From assembly GCF_000158915.1 (NCBI RefSeq), contig NZ_GG657754.1, positions 3,211,198-3,249,943 of the forward strand: a DNA stretch of 38,746 nt. The letters are read 5' to 3'. Of the stretch, positions 8,341 to 16,521 are shown in pieces; position 1 is the first letter of the stretch; every line of letters begins with the position of its first letter. This DNA is from Streptomyces himastatinicus ATCC 53653 (lineage in GTDB: Bacteria; Actinomycetota; Actinomycetes; Streptomycetales; Streptomycetaceae). Under the pieces are notes generated by a model. It had not been told where the DNA came from. It searched no databases and worked only from the letters and a program-made list of their open reading frames with translations. The position numbers were made by a program, and so were the translations under genes.

Positions 8341-10275
8341 TCAGTGGACGGGGCGGTGGACGTTGTCCCTCATCGAGGGCCCGGGGGTGGCGTCGGCGAT
8401 CCACGGTCCTTCGCCGCTGGGGTCGAGGATGCCCGCCTCCAGCCACTCGTACGAGCCGGAGAGCACCCCGGAGACCACCTTGCGGTCGAGGTCGTCGGTG
8501 TTGGTCCACAGCCGGCCGAAGAGTTCGTCGGCGCGGATACGGGCCTGCCGGCAGAAGACGTCGGCCAGCTGGTACGCCTCGGCGCCGTGGTCGCCGCGGC
8601 TGCGCAGCATCTCGGCGCGCACACAGGCGGCGCTCATCGCGAACAGCTCCGCGCCGATGTCCACGATCCGGCTGAGGAAGCCCTGCTTGGTCTCCATCCG
8701 GCCCTGCCAGCGGGACATGGCGTAGAACGTCGACCGGGCGAGCTTGCGCGCCGAGCGCTCGACGTAGCGCAGATGCGGGGACAGGTCCCGGTGGCCGGGC
8801 GGGGCGAACTCGGCGTACGCGCGCGGGAGGTGGCCGGGGCCGGTGACCAGGCCCGGCAGCCAGCGGGCGTAGAAGCCGCCCGCCTTGGCGGCCGCCCTGC
8901 CCTTGTCCGACAGGGACTTGTCCGGGTCGATGAGGTCGCCCGCCACCGACAGGTGCGCGTCCACGGCCTCCCGGGCGATCAGCAGGTGCATGATCTCGGT
9001 GGAGCCCTCGAAGATCCGGTTGATGCGCATGTCGCGGAGCATCTGCTCGGCGGGCACCGCCCGCTCCCCGCGGGCGGCGAGCGAGGCCGCGGTCTCGAAG
9101 CCGCGGCCGCCGCGGATCTGGACCAGTTCATCGGCCATCAGCCAGGCCATCTCGCTGCCGTAGAGCTTGGCGAGCGCCGCCTCGATGCGGATGTCGTTGC
9201 GGTCCTCGTCGGCCATCTGGGAGGCGAGGTCGATGACCGCCTCCAGCGCGAAGGTGGTCGCCGCGATGAAGGAGATCTTGGCGCCGACGGCCTCGTGCCG
9301 GGCGATCGGCTTGCCCCACTGCTCACGGGCCGCCGACCATTCGCGGGCGATCTTCAGGGACCACTTCCCGGCGCCCGCGCACATCGCGGGCAGCGAGAGC
9401 CGCCCGGTGTTGAGCGTGGTCAGCGCGATCTTGAGACCGGCGCCCTCGGGGCCGATGCGGTTGGCCGCGGGGACCCGGACCCGGTGGAAGCGGGTCACCC
9501 CGTTCTCGATGCCGCGCAGCCCCATGAAGGCGTTGCGGTTCTCGACGGTGACACCCTCGGCGGCCGTCTCGACGATGAACGCGCTGATCCCGCCCTTGTG
9601 GCCGTCGGACTTGGGGACCCGGGCCATGACGACGAGGAGGTCGGCGACCACGCCGTTGGTGGTCCACAGCTTGACGCCGTCGAGGATGTAGTCGTCCCCG
9701 TCGGGGACCGCGGTGGTGGCGAGCCGCGCCGGGTCGGAGCCGACGTCCGGCTCGGTGAGCAGGAAGGCCGATATGTCGGTGCGGGCGCAGCGCGGCAGGA
9801 AGCGGTCCTTCTGGTCCTGGGTGCCGAACAGCTTGACCGGCTGGGGCACGCCGATGGACTGGTGGGCGGAGAGCAGCGCGCCGATGGCGGGGCTGACGGA
9901 GCCGGCCAGCGCGAGGGCCTTGTTGTAGTAGACCTGGGTGAGGCCCATGCCGCCGTACTTGGTGTCGATCTTCATGCCGAGCGCGCCGATCTCCTTGAGG
10001 CCCTGGATGGTCTCGTCGGGGATCTGCGACTCGCGCTCGATGCGGGCGGGATCGATCCGGGTCTCGCAGAACTCGCGGAGCTTGGCGAGGAACGCCTCGC
10101 CGCGGCGCACATCGTCCGGTGCGGGCGCGGGGTGCGGATGGATCAGATCGAGGCGGAAGCGGCCGAGGAACAGCTCCTTGGCGAAGCTCGGCTTGTGCCA
10201 TACCTGTTCGCGTGCGGCCTCGGCGACCTGGCGCGCTTCACGCTCGGACACCGGCCTGACGGATGATGCGGTCAT
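8341..10275 (-). CDS. Acyl-CoA dehydrogenase, long form
   Basis: FAD-dependent alpha,beta-dehydrogenation of an acyl-CoA, with electrons passed to electron-transferring flavoprotein. At 644 residues it is longer than short/medium-chain enzymes (~380-400) and resembles very-long-chain/ACAD9-like proteins with a C-terminal helical extension (from about residue 470). FAD/substrate motifs are visible: FLLTEPDVGSDPARL, KLWTTNGVVADLLVVMARV, RGGRGFETA and RIFEGSTEIMHLLIAREAV, the last carrying the Glu at the usual catalytic-base position of the VLCAD-like group. A GGGAGC ribosome site precedes the ATG at 10275. It stands alone, divergent from the xyloglucan locus. Substrate chain length cannot be read from sequence. 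Confidence 0.92.
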   Translation of the reverse strand: MTASSVRPVSEREARQVAEAAREQVWHKPSFAKELFLGRFRLDLIHPHPAPAPDDVRRGEAFLAKLREFCETRIDPARIERESQIPDETIQGLKEIGALGMKIDTKYGGMGLTQVYYNKALALAGSVSPAIGALLSAHQSIGVPQPVKLFGTQDQKDRFLPRCARTDISAFLLTEPDVGSDPARLATTAVPDGDDYILDGVKLWTTNGVVADLLVVMARVPKSDGHKGGISAFIVETAAEGVTVENRNAFMGLRGIENGVTRFHRVRVPAANRIGPEGAGLKIALTTLNTGRLSLPAMCAGAGKWSLKIAREWSAAREQWGKPIARHEAVGAKISFIAATTFALEAVIDLASQMADEDRNDIRIEAALAKLYGSEMAWLMADELVQIRGGRGFETAASLAARGERAVPAEQMLRDMRINRIFEGSTEIMHLLIAREAVDAHLSVAGDLIDPDKSLSDKGRAAAKAGGFYARWLPGLVTGPGHLPRAYAEFAPPGHRDLSPHLRYVERSARKLARSTFYAMSRWQGRMETKQGFLSRIVDIGAELFAMSAACVRAEMLRSRGDHGAEAYQLADVFCRQARIRADELFGRLWTNTDDLDRKVVSGVLSGSYEWLEAGILDPSGEGPWIADATPGPSMRDNVHRPVH

Positions 10276-10398
10276 CGGTGCTCCCTTGCCGCAAATGACG
10301 ATCTCGTGACATTACCGGCACGTACCGCTGTTCAGTGTGCCCCCGGCGGGCCGGGTCGGCAAAGTGGTGCGGCGCCGTGAAGCGGGGGCGCGGCGCTG

Positions 10399-10412
10399 GT
10401 GAAGCGCTTCGA
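10399..10412. promoter_or_regulatory. LacI-type operator O1 upstream of the repressor gene
   Basis: GTGAAGCGCTTCGA matches the palindrome TCGAAGCGCTTCGA at 12 of 14 positions, with an intact GAAGCGCTTC core. It lies just upstream of the predicted -35 of the lacI gene. Its centre is 56 bp from operator O2, so a repressor pair could bridge the promoter. Binding by the adjacent LacI protein is inferred from position and from the same palindrome recurring at 20218 and 20389. Confidence 0.7.
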
Positions 10413-10419
10413 CACTCTC

Positions 10420-10447
10420 TGGACAGCTCACACTGGACAGGTCTACT
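10420..10447 (+). promoter_or_regulatory. Predicted promoter of the lacI-GH31 unit
   Basis: A -35-like TGGACA (10420-10425) and -10-like TCTACT (10442-10447) are spaced by 16 bp. The pair lies between operators O1 and O2. Streptomyces promoters are degenerate, so this rests mainly on its position between two operator palindromes. Confidence 0.4.
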
Positions 10448-10454
10448 GTCTGCG

Positions 10455-10468
10455 TCGAAGCGCTTCGC
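10455..10468. promoter_or_regulatory. LacI-type operator O2 in the repressor leader
   Basis: TCGAAGCGCTTCGC matches the 14-bp palindrome at 13 positions. It sits about 30 bp before the lacI ATG and immediately after the predicted -10, where bound repressor would block transcription start. This fits autoregulation of lacI and control of the downstream GH31 gene. Confidence 0.75.
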
Positions 10469-10498
10469 TGCCCTCTTCCCGCCGGACGGAGTCCCCGC

Positions 10499-11506
10499 AT
10501 GGTCACTCTCGCCGAGGTCGCCCGCCACGCCGGAGTCTCCGCCAGCACGGTGAGCTACGTCCTCAGCGGCAAGCGCTCCATCTCGGCGCCCACCCGGGAG
10601 CGCGTCGAGCGGTCCATCAAGGAGCTGGGCTACCACCCGAACGCCGGAGCCCGCGCCCTCGCCAGCAGCCGCTCCAACATCATCGCGCTGATGGTGCCCC
10701 TGCGGACCGATATCTACGTCCCGGTGATGATGGAGGTCGCCATCGCGGTCGCCACCACCGCCCGCGCGCACGGGTACGACGTGCTGCTGCTCACCGGCGA
10801 GGAGGGCCCCGCGGCGGTGCGCCGGGTCACCGGCAGCGGACTCGCCGACGCCATGATCCTGATGGACATCGAGCTGGAGGACGAGCGGCTGCCGCTGCTG
10901 CACGCGGCCCGCCAGCCCACCGTGCTGATCGGGCTGCCCGCCGACACCATCGGCCTGACCTGCGTCGATCTCGACTTCACCGCCACCGGCGCGCTGTGCG
11001 CGGAGCATCTGGCCGCCCTCGGCCACCGGGAGATCGCCGTGATCGGCGAGGCGGCGGCCGTCTACGAGCGCCACACCGGGTTCGCCGAGCGGACCCTGGA
11101 CGGGCTGCGCGCGGCCGCCCGCGAGCTGGGGCTGCGGCTGCTGCACCGCCCGTGCGAGGGCAGCTACGAGTCGATGGACGGCACCCTGTCCCGGATCTTC
11201 GACGAGCGCCCCGGCACCACCGGCTTCATCGTCCAGAACGAGGCCGCCATCGATCCGCTGCTGAGCCTGTTGCGGCGGCAGGGGCGGGCGGTCCCCGAGG
11301 ACGTCTCGGTGGTCGCCATCTGCCCCGACCAGGTGGCCACCAGTGCGTCCGTGCGGCTCACCTCGGTCGCCATCCCCGCGCAGGAGATGGGGCGGCGGGC
11401 CGTCGAGCTGGTGGTGGCCAAGCTCCAGGGCGACGCCTCCGAGCAGGTGGCGCTGCTGCCCCCGGAGCTGACCGTTCGGGCCAGCTCGGGCCCGCCGCCG
11501 TTCTGA
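10499..11506 (+). CDS. LacI-family transcriptional repressor, probable xyloglucan regulator
   Basis: A 335-residue LacI/GalR regulator. The N-terminal helix-turn-helix is textbook: TLAEVARHAGVSASTVSYVLSG at residues 3-24, then the hinge region ELGYHPNAGARALAS that contacts the operator centre. The remainder is a periplasmic-binding-protein-like sugar sensor (IIALMVPLRTD, GYDVLLLTGEE, then YERHTGFAERTLDGLRA). Four copies of TCGAAGCGCTTCGA, two at its own promoter and two at the divergent GH3/transporter promoters, are the likely operators. The palindrome type (central CG, dyad) suits this family, as in Streptomyces CebR. The inducer is inferred to be a xyloglucan-derived sugar or oligosaccharide. 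GH31 follows on the same strand after 99 nt with no operator of its own. Confidence 0.93.
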   Translation: MVTLAEVARHAGVSASTVSYVLSGKRSISAPTRERVERSIKELGYHPNAGARALASSRSNIIALMVPLRTDIYVPVMMEVAIAVATTARAHGYDVLLLTGEEGPAAVRRVTGSGLADAMILMDIELEDERLPLLHAARQPTVLIGLPADTIGLTCVDLDFTATGALCAEHLAALGHREIAVIGEAAAVYERHTGFAERTLDGLRAAARELGLRLLHRPCEGSYESMDGTLSRIFDERPGTTGFIVQNEAAIDPLLSLLRRQGRAVPEDVSVVAICPDQVATSASVRLTSVAIPAQEMGRRAVELVVAKLQGDASEQVALLPPELTVRASSGPPPF

Positions 11507-11510
11507 CGCG

Positions 11511-11546
11511 GCTGGTACCGCTGGTACCGCTGGCACCGCTGACGCC
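11511..11546. repeat. Short tandem repeat, 9-bp unit
   Basis: Directly after the lacI stop come four head-to-tail 9-mers: GCTGGTACC twice exactly, then GCTGGCACC and a degenerate GCTGACGCC. It lies in the lacI-GH31 spacer. It has no obvious fold and is too short for a CRISPR. Function unknown; replication slippage is the plain explanation. Confidence 0.7.
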
Positions 11547-11605
11547 GCGACCCGTACGCACCGGCCGTACGACCCCTCACCGCCGCACCCCCGAGGAGCG
11601 CAACC

Positions 11606-13675
11606 GTGAACCCGTCGCCGCTGATCCCCGCCTCGCCCGCCTCTTCCGTCACATCGGTCTCCTCCGCGCTCGCCCAGTCCTCCCCCACCGTCGGCACCTT
11701 CGCCGAACGCGGCGGCGCCCTGGAGTGGAGCGGACGCCAGGAGACCGTACGGCTCGAAGCGTGGGGGCCCGACGCGATCCGGGTGCGCGCCCGGCTCGGC
11801 GGACCCGTCCTCGACGGGCTCCCCGGGGCGCTCCGGGACGCCCCGCCGCCGTCCGCCGCGTCCGTCGAGGTGGCGGACGGGCACGCCACGCTGACCAACG
11901 GCGCGCTCACCGCCGAGGTCGCCGCCGACGGCATGATCCGCTTCGTGCGGACCGCGGACGGCGCGGAGCTGCTGGCCGAGGAGCGCGCCCACTTCTGGTG
12001 GCCGGGGCCACGGCTGCGGACCGCGACCGGCAACGGCTACCACCGCCTGGAACAGCGCTTCCGCGCGTACGAGGGCGAGAAGCTGTACGGGCTGGGGCAG
12101 CATCAGCACGGGCTGCTCGACCAGAAGGGCGCCGTCGTCGACCTCGTCCAGCGCAACTCCGAGGTGACCATCCCCGTCCTGACCTCCAGCCGCGGCTACA
12201 CGCTGCTGTGGAACAACCCGGCGATCGGGCGCGTCGAGCTGGGCGCGACCGGCACCCGCTGGGTCGCCGACAGCGCCCGCCAGATCGACTACTGGATCAC
12301 CGCCGGGGACCCGGCCACCGCCCAGCGCCGCTACACCGCGGTCACCGGACGCGCCCCCATGCTGCCCGAGTGGGCGGCCGGGTTCTGGCAGTGCAAGCTG
12401 CGCTACCGCACCCAGGAAGAGCTGCTGGCCGTCGCGCGCGAGCACCGGCGGCGCGGGCTGCCGATCTCCGTCATCGTGTGCGACTTCTTCCACTGGACGC
12501 ATCTGGGCGACTGGAAGTTCGACCCGGTGGCCTGGCCCGATCCGGCCGCGATGGTGCGGGAGCTGGACGAGCTGGGCATCCGGCTGATGGTGTCGGTATG
12601 GCCGTCGGTCTCGCCGCTGAGCGAGAACCACGCCACCATGGAGCAGCGCGGCTTCCTGATCGGCTCCGAGTACGGCCCCGTGGCGCACGCCGACTGGCCC
12701 GACCGGCGGGAGGGCGAGCGGATCCAGGTCGCCTTCTACGACGCCACCCACCCCGGGGCGCGGGAGTTCGTCTGGTCCCGGGTGCGGCAGAACTATCTGG
12801 AGCCGTACGGCATCCGCTCCTTCTGGCTGGACGCCTGCGAGCCCGAGCTGAAGCCCGGCTTCTCCGCGAACCTGCGCTACCACGCGGGCCCCGGTCTCGA
12901 GGTCGGCAACCTCTACCCGCGCGAGAACGCCCGCGCGCTGTACGACGGGATGCGGGCGGCGGGCGAGGAGGACGTCGTCACCCTCATCCGCTCGGCCTGG
13001 GCGGGCAGCCAGGCCTACGGCGCCGTCCTGTGGTCCGGCGACATCGGCACCGACTTCCCGACCCTGCGCCGCCAGATCGCCGCCGGGCTCAATGTGGCGC
13101 TGTCCGGCATCCCGTGGTGGAACACCGACATCGGCGGCTTCCACGGCGGCGACCCGGACGACCCGGCCTACCGCGAGGTGCTGATCCGCTGGTTCCAGTT
13201 CGGCGCGCTGTCCCCGGTGATGCGGCTGCACGGCTACCGCGCCCCGGGGCTGCCGCTGGGCCCGCAGATGACCGGCGGCCCGAACGAGGTGTGGTCGTAC
13301 GGCGAGGAGGCCGAGCAGATCCTGGCCGCGTATCTGCGGCTGCGCGAGCGGCTGAAGCCGTATCTGCTGGAGCAGATGCGCACCGCCCATGAGGAGGGCC
13401 TGCCGCCGCTGCGCCCGCTCTTCCTGGAGTTCCCCGACGACCCGGCCGCCTGGGACATCGCCGACTCCTACCTGCTGGGCCCGGACCTCCTGGTCGCCCC
13501 GGTCCTGGAACCGGGCGAGGTCGAGCGGACGGCGTACCTCCCGGCGGGCGCGCGCTGGACGGACGCCTGGACGGGCGAGGAGTACGACGGCGGGCGGGCG
13601 GTGACCGTCCCCGCTCCCCTGGACCGCATCCCGCTGTTCCTGCGGGACGGCGCCCGGCTGCCGGTGCGGGACTGA
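11606..13675 (+). CDS. GH31 glycoside hydrolase, probable alpha-xylosidase
   Basis: Likely removes terminal alpha-1,6-xylose from xyloglucan oligosaccharides in the cytoplasm (no signal peptide). The 689 residues show the GH31 order. An N-terminal beta-sandwich ends near the LYGLGQHQHGLLDQKG motif. A (beta/alpha)8 barrel follows, with the nucleophile Asp409 in FWLDACEPE and the predicted acid/base Asp479 in LWSGDIGTDF. The active-site strand DFFHWTHLGDWKFDP and the SPVMRLHGYR motif are also present. C-terminal beta domains end at the DRIPLFLRDGA motif. GAGGAG at 11593 supports the GTG start at 11606. GH31 also includes alpha-glucosidases; alpha-xylosidase is preferred because of the YicI-like DFFHW/LDACEPE motifs and the GH12/GH42/GH3 neighbours. 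Confidence 0.9.
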   Translation: MNPSPLIPASPASSVTSVSSALAQSSPTVGTFAERGGALEWSGRQETVRLEAWGPDAIRVRARLGGPVLDGLPGALRDAPPPSAASVEVADGHATLTNGALTAEVAADGMIRFVRTADGAELLAEERAHFWWPGPRLRTATGNGYHRLEQRFRAYEGEKLYGLGQHQHGLLDQKGAVVDLVQRNSEVTIPVLTSSRGYTLLWNNPAIGRVELGATGTRWVADSARQIDYWITAGDPATAQRRYTAVTGRAPMLPEWAAGFWQCKLRYRTQEELLAVAREHRRRGLPISVIVCDFFHWTHLGDWKFDPVAWPDPAAMVRELDELGIRLMVSVWPSVSPLSENHATMEQRGFLIGSEYGPVAHADWPDRREGERIQVAFYDATHPGAREFVWSRVRQNYLEPYGIRSFWLDACEPELKPGFSANLRYHAGPGLEVGNLYPRENARALYDGMRAAGEEDVVTLIRSAWAGSQAYGAVLWSGDIGTDFPTLRRQIAAGLNVALSGIPWWNTDIGGFHGGDPDDPAYREVLIRWFQFGALSPVMRLHGYRAPGLPLGPQMTGGPNEVWSYGEEAEQILAAYLRLRERLKPYLLEQMRTAHEEGLPPLRPLFLEFPDDPAAWDIADSYLLGPDLLVAPVLEPGEVERTAYLPAGARWTDAWTGEEYDGGRAVTVPAPLDRIPLFLRDGARLPVRD

Positions 13676-13692
13676 CCGCTGGAGGGGGCGCG

Positions 13693-13724
13693 TACCGCCG
13701 CCGCCATGGGGAGCGGCGGCGGTA
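13693..13724. terminator. Bidirectional terminator between GH31 and GH12 genes
   Basis: A perfect 12-bp stem (TACCGCCGCCGC / GCGGCGGCGGTA) with an 8-nt loop fills the 57-bp gap between two convergent genes. It can serve both transcripts. Confidence 0.7.
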
Positions 13725-13732
13725 GGCGGGCC

Positions 13733-14437
13733 TCAGCCGGCGCTGACGCCGAAGCTCTTGGTGCGGAAGTCCAGGCCGCCGGCCGACGAGGTGATCTCGT
13801 AACCGAACTGGACGTCACCGATGGTCACATCGCCGAACCAGCCCTTGGTGTTCTTGATCCAGTTCACGATGGGCTTGATGTCCACCGTGCCGGAGCTGGA
13901 GTTGGAGCTGCGGATGAAGGAGAAGACCTCGTTGGCGCCGTTGCTGCCTTTGTAGACGGTCCAGCTGTGGCCGCCGAGGGTGACGCTGCCCTGGGAGGTG
14001 CCGAGGGGGCCGACCGCGCCGGTCTTGTTGACCCACAGCATGATCTCGTAGTCGTAGTTGCTGTCCCAGATGTCGTACGAGGTGTTGTACGCGCCGGAGG
14101 ACGGGACCGTCACGCTGTAGTTGCTGGTGAGGCTGTTGATGGCGCTGATCTTCTTGCCGACGACCTTCTTGGCGTTGGGGTAGGACTTGATGCCACCGGT
14201 GTTGGGGTGGTTGGCCCACACCCCCCAGTCACTGGCGGAGTTGGCCCAGATGGTCTGGGAGCCCGCGCCGGAGCCCCAGATGTTGTTGTAGAGCGTGTAG
14301 CCGCCGGTGGACCAGTTGCCCCACTGGTCGGAGGAGGACCAGGTGGCGGCCTGGGCGGGAGCGGCGGCGAAGCCGACCACGGCGAGGAGCGCCAGTAACG
14401 GCGTCAGGAGAAGCGAACGCACGGCTCGTCTTGGCAC
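13733..14437 (-). CDS. Secreted GH12 endo-beta-1,4-glucanase / xyloglucanase
   Basis: An extracellular retaining endoglucanase that cuts beta-1,4-glucan backbones; many GH12 members act on xyloglucan. The 234 residues begin with a Sec-type signal peptide (RR, then LLLTPLLALLAVVGF, cleavage predicted after Ala30, AQA|ATW). The mature ~204-residue domain is a full GH12 jelly roll without a linker or carbohydrate-binding module. The nucleophile Glu131 lies in YEIMLWVNK and the acid/base Glu214 in FGYEITS. The GTG start at 14437 has an AAAGGA ribosome site 9 nt before it. It is the last gene of the minus-strand operon, 45 nt after GH42. As the only exported hydrolase here it should make the oligosaccharides the ABC importer takes up. 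Xyloglucan as substrate is inferred from the company it keeps. Confidence 0.92.
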   Translation of the reverse strand: MPRRAVRSLLLTPLLALLAVVGFAAAPAQAATWSSSDQWGNWSTGGYTLYNNIWGSGAGSQTIWANSASDWGVWANHPNTGGIKSYPNAKKVVGKKISAINSLTSNYSVTVPSSGAYNTSYDIWDSNYDYEIMLWVNKTGAVGPLGTSQGSVTLGGHSWTVYKGSNGANEVFSFIRSSNSSSGTVDIKPIVNWIKNTKGWFGDVTIGDVQFGYEITSSAGGLDFRTKSFGVSAG

Positions 14438-14482
14438 GATGCCGATTCCTTTCGGGTGGGGGGATTCCGGGGATGTATGGCG

Positions 14483-16474
14483 TCAGAGCGGTGCCAGGGC
14501 CACGACCGCGAAGCGGTCCAGCCTGACCTGGGTGTCGTACGCGCGGCCGGTCAGCAGATCGGTGCGCGCGGACGGGAGGGGGACGACCGCCGGGGAGCGG
14601 CCGTGGTTGAGGAGGAAGAGGAGGTCGCCGCGGAGTACGGCCTCGACGCCCTCGGGGATGCCGGGCAGCGGCGGTGACACCCCGGCCTCGTCGGCGGCGC
14701 GGCCCAGCAGGGCGCGCAGGGCGGCGGGTTCGGGGAGGGTGGAGACGTACCAGGCGGTGCCGTCGCCATAGGCGTTGCGGGTGACGGCGGGCAGGCCGTC
14801 CAGTTCACCGCCCTTGATCCGGGCGACCCGTTCGGCGGTGGCCGTCTCCAGGTCCTCGGACCAGAGGGTGCCGGTGAACGGGCCGAGCCAGGGGCTCTCG
14901 GCGGTCACGGTCTCGCCCTCGTCCAGCGGCCACCACTCGTGGACCGTCCGCAGGCCCAGGATGTCGCGCAGCCGCTGGTCGACTCCGCCGGGGCGGACCC
15001 GGTCGTCCTCGTCGGCGACGCCGGTGAAGAAGCCGCAGACGAGGGTGCCGCCGCCGCGGACGTAACCGGCCAGGTTCTCCAGCGCCTCGTCGGTCAGCAG
15101 ATACAGATGCGGGACGGCGATCAGGGCGTAGTCGGCGAGGTCGGCGTGCGGATGGGCGAAGTCGGTGGTGAGGTTCCGCTCCCACAGGGCCTGGTGCCAG
15201 GCGCGCAGCACCTGCTCGTAGTGGAGCCGGGAGGAGGGACGGCCGTCCTGGACGCTCGCCCACCAGGCGTGCCAGTCGTGCAGGATGGCGGCCCGGGCGG
15301 GGACGTCGGTGCCCGTGGCGCCGCCCAGCTCGCGCAGGGCGGCGCCGAGTTCGCGCACCTGGCGATACGTGCGGCTGTGCTCCCCGGAGTGAGGGACCAT
15401 GCCGGAGTGGAACTTCTCGCTGCCCTGCCGGGACTGCCGCCACTGGAAGAAGCAGACGCCGTCAGCGCCGCGGGCGACGGCCTGGAGCGACCACAGCCGC
15501 ATCAGGCCGTGCGGCTTGGGGTGGTTGACGCCGCGCCAGTTGACCGGGCCCGCGGCCTGTTCCATCAGCACCCACGGCCCGCCCGCCTGGGAGCGCGTCA
15601 GGTCGTGGATCATCGCTCCGTAGGCGCCGCCGTGCGGATCCTTGGGGTCGGGATAGACGTCGACGGAGACGACGTCCTCCTCGGCGGCCCAGGCCCAGCC
15701 GTCCTGGCCGATGAACAGCGGCATGAAGTTGGTGGTCACCGGGATGTGCGGGGTGCGCGCGGCCAGCGCGTCGCGCTCGGCGGTGAAGCACTCCAGCAGC
15801 GCGTCGCTGGTGAAGCGGCGGAAGTCCAGCGCCTGGGCGGGGTTGCCCAGGTACTGGGCCCGGCGTGGCGGAATGATCTCCTCCCAGGAGTCGTAGCGCT
15901 GGCTCCAGAAGGCGGTCCCCCACGCCTCGTTGAGCGCGTCGAGGCGGCCGTACTTGGCGCGTAACCATCGGCGGAAGTGGGCGGCGGTGGTGTCGCACCA
16001 GCAGTGGGTGCCGTACTCGTTGCCCACGTGCCACATCCGCAGGGCGGGGTGGCCGCCGTAGCGGTCGGCCAGGTCCTCGGTGATCCGCAGCGCGTAGTCG
16101 CGGTAGACGGGGGACGAGGCGCAGAACTGGTTCCGCGAGCCGTACCAGACGACTCCGCCGGTCTCGTCGCGCGGCAGGGTCTCAGGGTGGCGGGCGCCCA
16201 TCCAGGGCGGCGGGGAGGCGGTCGGGGTGGCCAGGCACACCTCGATGCCGCCCTGGTGGAGCAGGTCCAGGACCCGGTCGAGCCAGTCGAACTCGCGGGC
16301 CCCTGGGCGGGGTTCGAGCATCGCCCAGGAGAAGACGCCGACCGTGACGGTGGTGACGCCCGCCTCGCGCATCAGCCGGATGTCGTCGTGCCAGACGCTC
16401 TCGGGCCATTGCTCGGGGTTGTAGTCGGCGCCGTAGAGGATGCGGCCGCGGGTGGCGTCGTTCAGGTCGGGCAT
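14483..16474 (-). CDS. GH42 beta-galactosidase
   Basis: Removes terminal beta-galactose; here probably from the galactosylated side chains of imported xyloglucan oligosaccharides. The 663-residue product has the full GH42 layout. A TIM barrel comes first, starting ILYGADYNPEQWP, with acid/base Glu153 in WHVGNEYG and nucleophile Glu305 in WVLMEQAAG. The trimerisation/Rossmann-like domain (about 380-580, including GGGTLVCGFFTGVADEDDRV) and a small C-terminal beta domain follow. There is no signal peptide, so it is cytoplasmic. Four Cys in the stretch of residues ~118-160 recall the zinc cluster of some GH42 enzymes, but only CxC at 158-160 is clear. The start ATG at 16474 matches the family; the frame continues upstream through the permease gene only by chance. 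It is 47 nt after permease 2. Confidence 0.93.
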   Translation of the reverse strand: MPDLNDATRGRILYGADYNPEQWPESVWHDDIRLMREAGVTTVTVGVFSWAMLEPRPGAREFDWLDRVLDLLHQGGIEVCLATPTASPPPWMGARHPETLPRDETGGVVWYGSRNQFCASSPVYRDYALRITEDLADRYGGHPALRMWHVGNEYGTHCWCDTTAAHFRRWLRAKYGRLDALNEAWGTAFWSQRYDSWEEIIPPRRAQYLGNPAQALDFRRFTSDALLECFTAERDALAARTPHIPVTTNFMPLFIGQDGWAWAAEEDVVSVDVYPDPKDPHGGAYGAMIHDLTRSQAGGPWVLMEQAAGPVNWRGVNHPKPHGLMRLWSLQAVARGADGVCFFQWRQSRQGSEKFHSGMVPHSGEHSRTYRQVRELGAALRELGGATGTDVPARAAILHDWHAWWASVQDGRPSSRLHYEQVLRAWHQALWERNLTTDFAHPHADLADYALIAVPHLYLLTDEALENLAGYVRGGGTLVCGFFTGVADEDDRVRPGGVDQRLRDILGLRTVHEWWPLDEGETVTAESPWLGPFTGTLWSEDLETATAERVARIKGGELDGLPAVTRNAYGDGTAWYVSTLPEPAALRALLGRAADEAGVSPPLPGIPEGVEAVLRGDLLFLLNHGRSPAVVPLPSARTDLLTGRAYDTQVRLDRFAVVALAPL

Positions 16475-16521
16475 ACCTGCTCTTTCGGGTCGGGACCGGC
16501 GATACGGGCTGGGCGGCTCGG

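Noticed and set aside
11511..11546. Possible CRISPR fragment
   Set aside because: Units are 9 bp, head to tail, without spacers, and no cas gene is present.
10238..13390. A 1050-codon minus-strand open frame opposite lacI and GH31
   Set aside because: It is antisense to two genes with clear catalytic and DNA-binding motifs, and its product is low-complexity Gly/Arg/Pro/Val without a domain. It is a codon-bias shadow in high-GC DNA.
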